Source: Sulfurimonas sp.
GTDB lineage: Bacteria; Campylobacterota; Campylobacteria; Campylobacterales; Sulfurimonadaceae
Direction of reading: 5' to 3'
DNA: 8,614 nucleotides
Assembly: GCA_021648465.1 (NCBI GenBank)
Contig: JAKISR010000070.1
Location: 1-8,614 of the forward strand
Shown: positions 6,624-8,614 of the stretch, one piece after another
How positions within the stretch are numbered: position 1 is the stretch's first letter
How the letters are laid out: each line of letters opens with the position of its first letter
Notes under the pieces: model-generated
Told to the model about the DNA's origin: nothing
What the model saw: the letters and a program-made list of their open reading frames with translations, nothing else
The model's database searches: none
Position numbers and translations under genes: made by a program

Positions 6624-8339
6624 GTGAAAGAGTCTTCTGAAGTATTAGCACGAAAATATAGACCAGTAAATTTTGATGAACTTATAGGTCAAGAGACCAT
6701 ATCTCAAACCCTCTCCCTTGCACTTGATTCAAATAGGCTCTCTCATGCATACCTGTTTTCTGGACTTCGCGGAAGTGGAAAAACATCTACTGCTCGTATC
6801 TTTGCTAAAGCTCTTATCTGTGAAAAAGGGATTAGTCATCAACCATGTGGAGTATGTCAAAACTGTATACTAGCACTTCAAAATCGCCATATGGATATAG
6901 TAGAGATGGATGGTGCATCATCAAGAAAGATAGATGATATCAGAGACCTAATAGAGCAAACTAAGTATAGACCAGCCACTGCTAGATTTAAAATATTTAT
7001 CATTGATGAAGTTCATATGTTAACAAAAGAAGCATTTAATGCTCTACTTAAAACTCTTGAAGAACCACCAGAGTATGTAAAATTTATCTTAGCAACAACT
7101 GACCCACTTAAACTTCCAGCAACAATTCTAAGTCGTACTCAACATTTTAGATTTAAATCAATCGCTACAAATAAAATCATAAATCATTTAGCACATATCT
7201 TAAATCTTGAAGAGATTGAGTATGAAACAGATGCTTTAGAAATACTTGCAAGAAGTGGAAGTGGAAGTTTAAGAGATACATTGACTCTACTTGATCAAGC
7301 TATTATTTACTCTAAAGGTCATGTTGATATTCAAACCGTAACTGATATGTTGGGATTAGTTGATCCTAAATTTATAGCTGAACTTTTTGAAGCAGTATTT
7401 GCAAAAAACTATGCAAAATTAGTTACACAAACAAAGATACTAGAAGACTATGAAGCTGATATGGTTGTTGATGAACTTATAGCATATCTAAAAGATAGAA
7501 TGTATGCTAACGATGCTCTTTACTCAACTCTCGTGTTAGATAGATTCTTTAGAATACTAAGTGATTCAAAATATCTTTTTAGTATAAATGCTGATGGCTC
7601 TTTTGTTTTATCTCTTATATTTTTTAAGATGATAGAAGCTCTTCGCATAAAAGAAGTTGACCAGATGATAGAGTCACTTCAAAAAGAGATTCATAGACCA
7701 GCTATCACTTCTGTAGATATACAACCAATTGAAATTCAAACAACACAAGATGAAACTTTAATACAAAACGATACTGTAAAAGAGGAGCTACATAAAGAGC
7801 CTCAAGAAGAAAAAATAGTACAGCCAATTCAAACACAAGATATAAAAACAACTACTATAGAACCAGACCCTAATCTAAAAATATTTCAAGAGCTTGTTTT
7901 AAAAATTAAAGATAGAAATATAGAGTTAGGAAAATGTTTTGAGAGTAGCATAAATTTCATCTCCTTTGAAGGTAATATTTTAACATGGGAAAGTTGCCCA
8001 AATGATGAAGAAAAAAAAATCTTAACTCATGGCTACTCAGCTATAAAACAACTAGTTAGAGAAGTATTTAGTTTTGAAACAAAAATTAAACATAAAGCTT
8101 GTACCGAAACTATTGAAAAGACACCTACAATAGAGCAACCAACAATGCAACAAGAGCAGTCGACTTCAATGATTGAAGATGCAGAAATGGGTGGAAATAC
8201 TAGTTGCGTAACAAACTGTGAGAGTGGTAATGAGTCATCAAAAGAGATAAACGGTGCAGATATAAAAAATGAACCTATGGTTCAAAAAGCTGTAGAGTTA
8301 TTTGAAGCGAAGAAGATGACTATTCAGTCTAAGATTTAA
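6624..8339 (+). CDS. dnaX: DNA polymerase III subunit gamma/tau (clamp loader)
   Basis: DnaX is the ATPase motor of the clamp loader that opens the beta sliding clamp at primed sites; the long tau form also tethers polymerase in many bacteria. From the GTG at 6624 (GGAG 6 nt upstream) it has 571 residues, beginning MKESSEVLARKYRP. The AAA+ core shows RPVNFDELIGQ (13-23), Walker A GLRGSGKTS (47-55), a zinc-binding set C66, C75, C78, C81, Walker B IIDEVH (126-131), sensor 1 ATTDP (157-161), LSRTQHF (169-175) where E. coli has SRC, and sensor 2 GSLRDTLTLLDQA (214-226). The collar domain follows to about 355. Beyond it is a Gln/Glu/Thr-rich linker (about 362-415), a small folded-looking segment (about 418-492) and a polar tail. 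An A9 run (8011-8019) lies in the segment and could cause slippage. Downstream lies an IS element. Confidence 0.97.
   Translation: MKESSEVLARKYRPVNFDELIGQETISQTLSLALDSNRLSHAYLFSGLRGSGKTSTARIFAKALICEKGISHQPCGVCQNCILALQNRHMDIVEMDGASSRKIDDIRDLIEQTKYRPATARFKIFIIDEVHMLTKEAFNALLKTLEEPPEYVKFILATTDPLKLPATILSRTQHFRFKSIATNKIINHLAHILNLEEIEYETDALEILARSGSGSLRDTLTLLDQAIIYSKGHVDIQTVTDMLGLVDPKFIAELFEAVFAKNYAKLVTQTKILEDYEADMVVDELIAYLKDRMYANDALYSTLVLDRFFRILSDSKYLFSINADGSFVLSLIFFKMIEALRIKEVDQMIESLQKEIHRPAITSVDIQPIEIQTTQDETLIQNDTVKEELHKEPQEEKIVQPIQTQDIKTTTIEPDPNLKIFQELVLKIKDRNIELGKCFESSINFISFEGNILTWESCPNDEEKKILTHGYSAIKQLVREVFSFETKIKHKACTETIEKTPTIEQPTMQQEQSTSMIEDAEMGGNTSCVTNCESGNESSKEINGADIKNEPMVQKAVELFEAKKMTIQSKI
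8011..8019 (+). other. A9 homopolymer in dnaX, possible slippage site
   Basis: Nine consecutive A residues span codons 463-466, read as GAA AAA AAA ATC. A -1 shift, or insertion of one A by RNA polymerase, would add 13 residues and stop at TAG 8057-8059, giving about 478 residues. A +1 shift, or loss of one A, gives one Ser codon and then TAA at 8023-8025, about 466 residues. Either yields a shortened gamma-like product. Thermus thermophilus dnaX makes gamma by transcriptional slippage on an A9 run. AT-rich genes carry such runs by chance, so this is a candidate only. Confidence 0.35.
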
Positions 8340-8375
8340 TAAATAACTCAACTTTCGCACATAAAACCTAACTCT

Positions 8376-8398
8376 GGAACTATTCAAAAAACTAAACC
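8376..8398 (+). repeat. Degenerate copy of the IS terminal sequence
   Basis: GGAACTATTCAAAAA (8376-8390) matches GGGACTGTTCAAAAA at the IS end (8448-8462) at 13 of 15 bases, in the same orientation. Extended to 23 bases the match is 17 of 23. It sits 72 bp outside the presumed IS boundary. It may be the remnant end of an older related insertion, or a chance A-rich similarity. The rest of 8340-8447 is AT-rich with no ORF, hairpin terminator or RNA gene that I can see. Confidence 0.4.
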
Positions 8399-8454
8399 AA
8401 TTAACAAACTTTTAAATAACTTCATAAACACATCTAGTTAAAAAATAGGGACTG

Positions 8455-8483
8455 TTCAAAAATCTATGTCAATCGGGTAAAAT
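8455..8483 (+). promoter_or_regulatory. Possible transposase promoter at the IS end
   Basis: TAAAAT (8478-8483) is a good -10 with a weak TTCAAA -35 (8455-8460) at 17-bp spacing lying in the terminal repeat. This arrangement is common in insertion sequences. The -35 is only four of six to consensus. Confidence 0.3.
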
Positions 8484-8506
8484 AACGAATACCCAAGGAA
8501 ACACAG

Positions 8507-8614
8507 ATGAAGATAGAAATAGATGTAGAGCAGTTTACTCATGATATGAAAGCCGGTAAAAGTATCGGTGGTAAAGATGGAGCTTTAAGCTCTTTAATTA
8601 AACAACTTATGCCC
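8507..8614 (+). CDS. IS256-family (mutator-type) transposase, N-terminal fragment
   Basis: Thirty-six codons are visible before the window ends. The stretch FTHDMKAGKSIGGKDG followed by ALSSLIKQLMP matches the N-terminal signature of IS256/mutator transposases, which typically reads like 'G.DL.GKDG.L..LIKQL'. These DDE enzymes are usually about 400 residues and move the element by a copy-out type reaction. AAGGA (8495-8499) lies 7 nt before the ATG and supports the start. The catalytic residues are outside the window, so whether the gene is intact cannot be judged. Confidence 0.85.
   Translation, partial: MKIEIDVEQFTHDMKAGKSIGGKDGALSSLIKQLMP

Larger units (their letters stand above)
8448..8614 (+). 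mobile_element. Left end of an IS256-family insertion sequence (partial)
   Basis: The element seems to start at GGGACTGTTCAAAAAT (from 8448), which resembles the terminal inverted repeats of IS256-family elements, and it contains a transposase gene starting 59 nt further in. The right end, the matching inverted repeat and the target duplication are beyond the window. If a target duplication of 8-9 bp was made, its left copy would be in TAAAAAATA (8439-8447). Between the end and the gene, GGGTA (8475-8479) and TACCC (8490-8494) can pair around a 10-nt loop just ahead of the ribosome site. The boundary is placed by eye. Confidence 0.75.

Noticed and set aside
8340..8447. Intrinsic terminator, tRNA or small RNA after dnaX
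   Set aside because: I found no GC stem followed by a T-run and no cloverleaf; the stretch is plain AT-rich DNA apart from the IS-end-like repeat.
1..8614. CRISPR array, rRNA or tRNA genes, prophage or defence genes
   Set aside because: No regularly spaced direct repeats, no RNA gene signatures and no such protein families are visible; the only mobile DNA is the IS end on the right.

Overview
The window looks like chromosomal DNA of a low-GC member of the Campylobacterota (Epsilonproteobacteria), probably a free-living, Sulfurimonas-like lineage. This rests on the AT-rich coding style, the rho-murI linkage and the style of the DnaX sequence. The rho-murI pair recalls Helicobacter pylori, and I remember rho next to dnaX in Campylobacter jejuni. 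No database search was possible, so the genus is a guess.

Layout. Positions 1-141 are a short, probably divergent control region. A minus-strand gene appears to start at base 39 and run off the left edge, and a small membrane/coiled-coil protein of unknown function is encoded at 142-483. A convincing sigma70-type promoter (505-534) and a leader of about 100 nt precede rho (646-1986). Murl (glutamate racemase) follows 5 nt after rho. The next three genes are packed with 8-nt, 1-nt and 8-nt overlaps: a secreted protein with two tandem PBP-like domains (2740-3474), a receiver/HD-GYP response regulator (3474-4529) and a membrane sensor histidine kinase (4522-6561). After a 62-bp gap with a likely extended -10 promoter comes dnaX (6624-8339). 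A non-coding stretch of about 110 bp then leads into the left end of an IS256-family element, whose transposase gene starts at 8507 and is cut by the window edge.

How it fits together. Rho, MurI and DnaX are housekeeping functions: transcription termination, D-glutamate supply for peptidoglycan, and the replicative clamp loader. Between murI and dnaX sits what looks like one complete signalling circuit. A periplasmic binding-type protein may present a ligand. A histidine kinase with a large periplasmic sensor, HAMP and a GAF-like region would pass phosphate to a receiver fused to a c-di-GMP phosphodiesterase domain. It is translationally coupled to the murI end of the operon, so it would be transcribed with rho and murI. 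The strongest items for a second look are the duplicated PBP-like protein and its placement in this circuit, an A9 run in dnaX resembling the Thermus slippage site, the symmetric elements in the two promoter regions, and a degenerate second copy of the IS end 72 bp outside the element.
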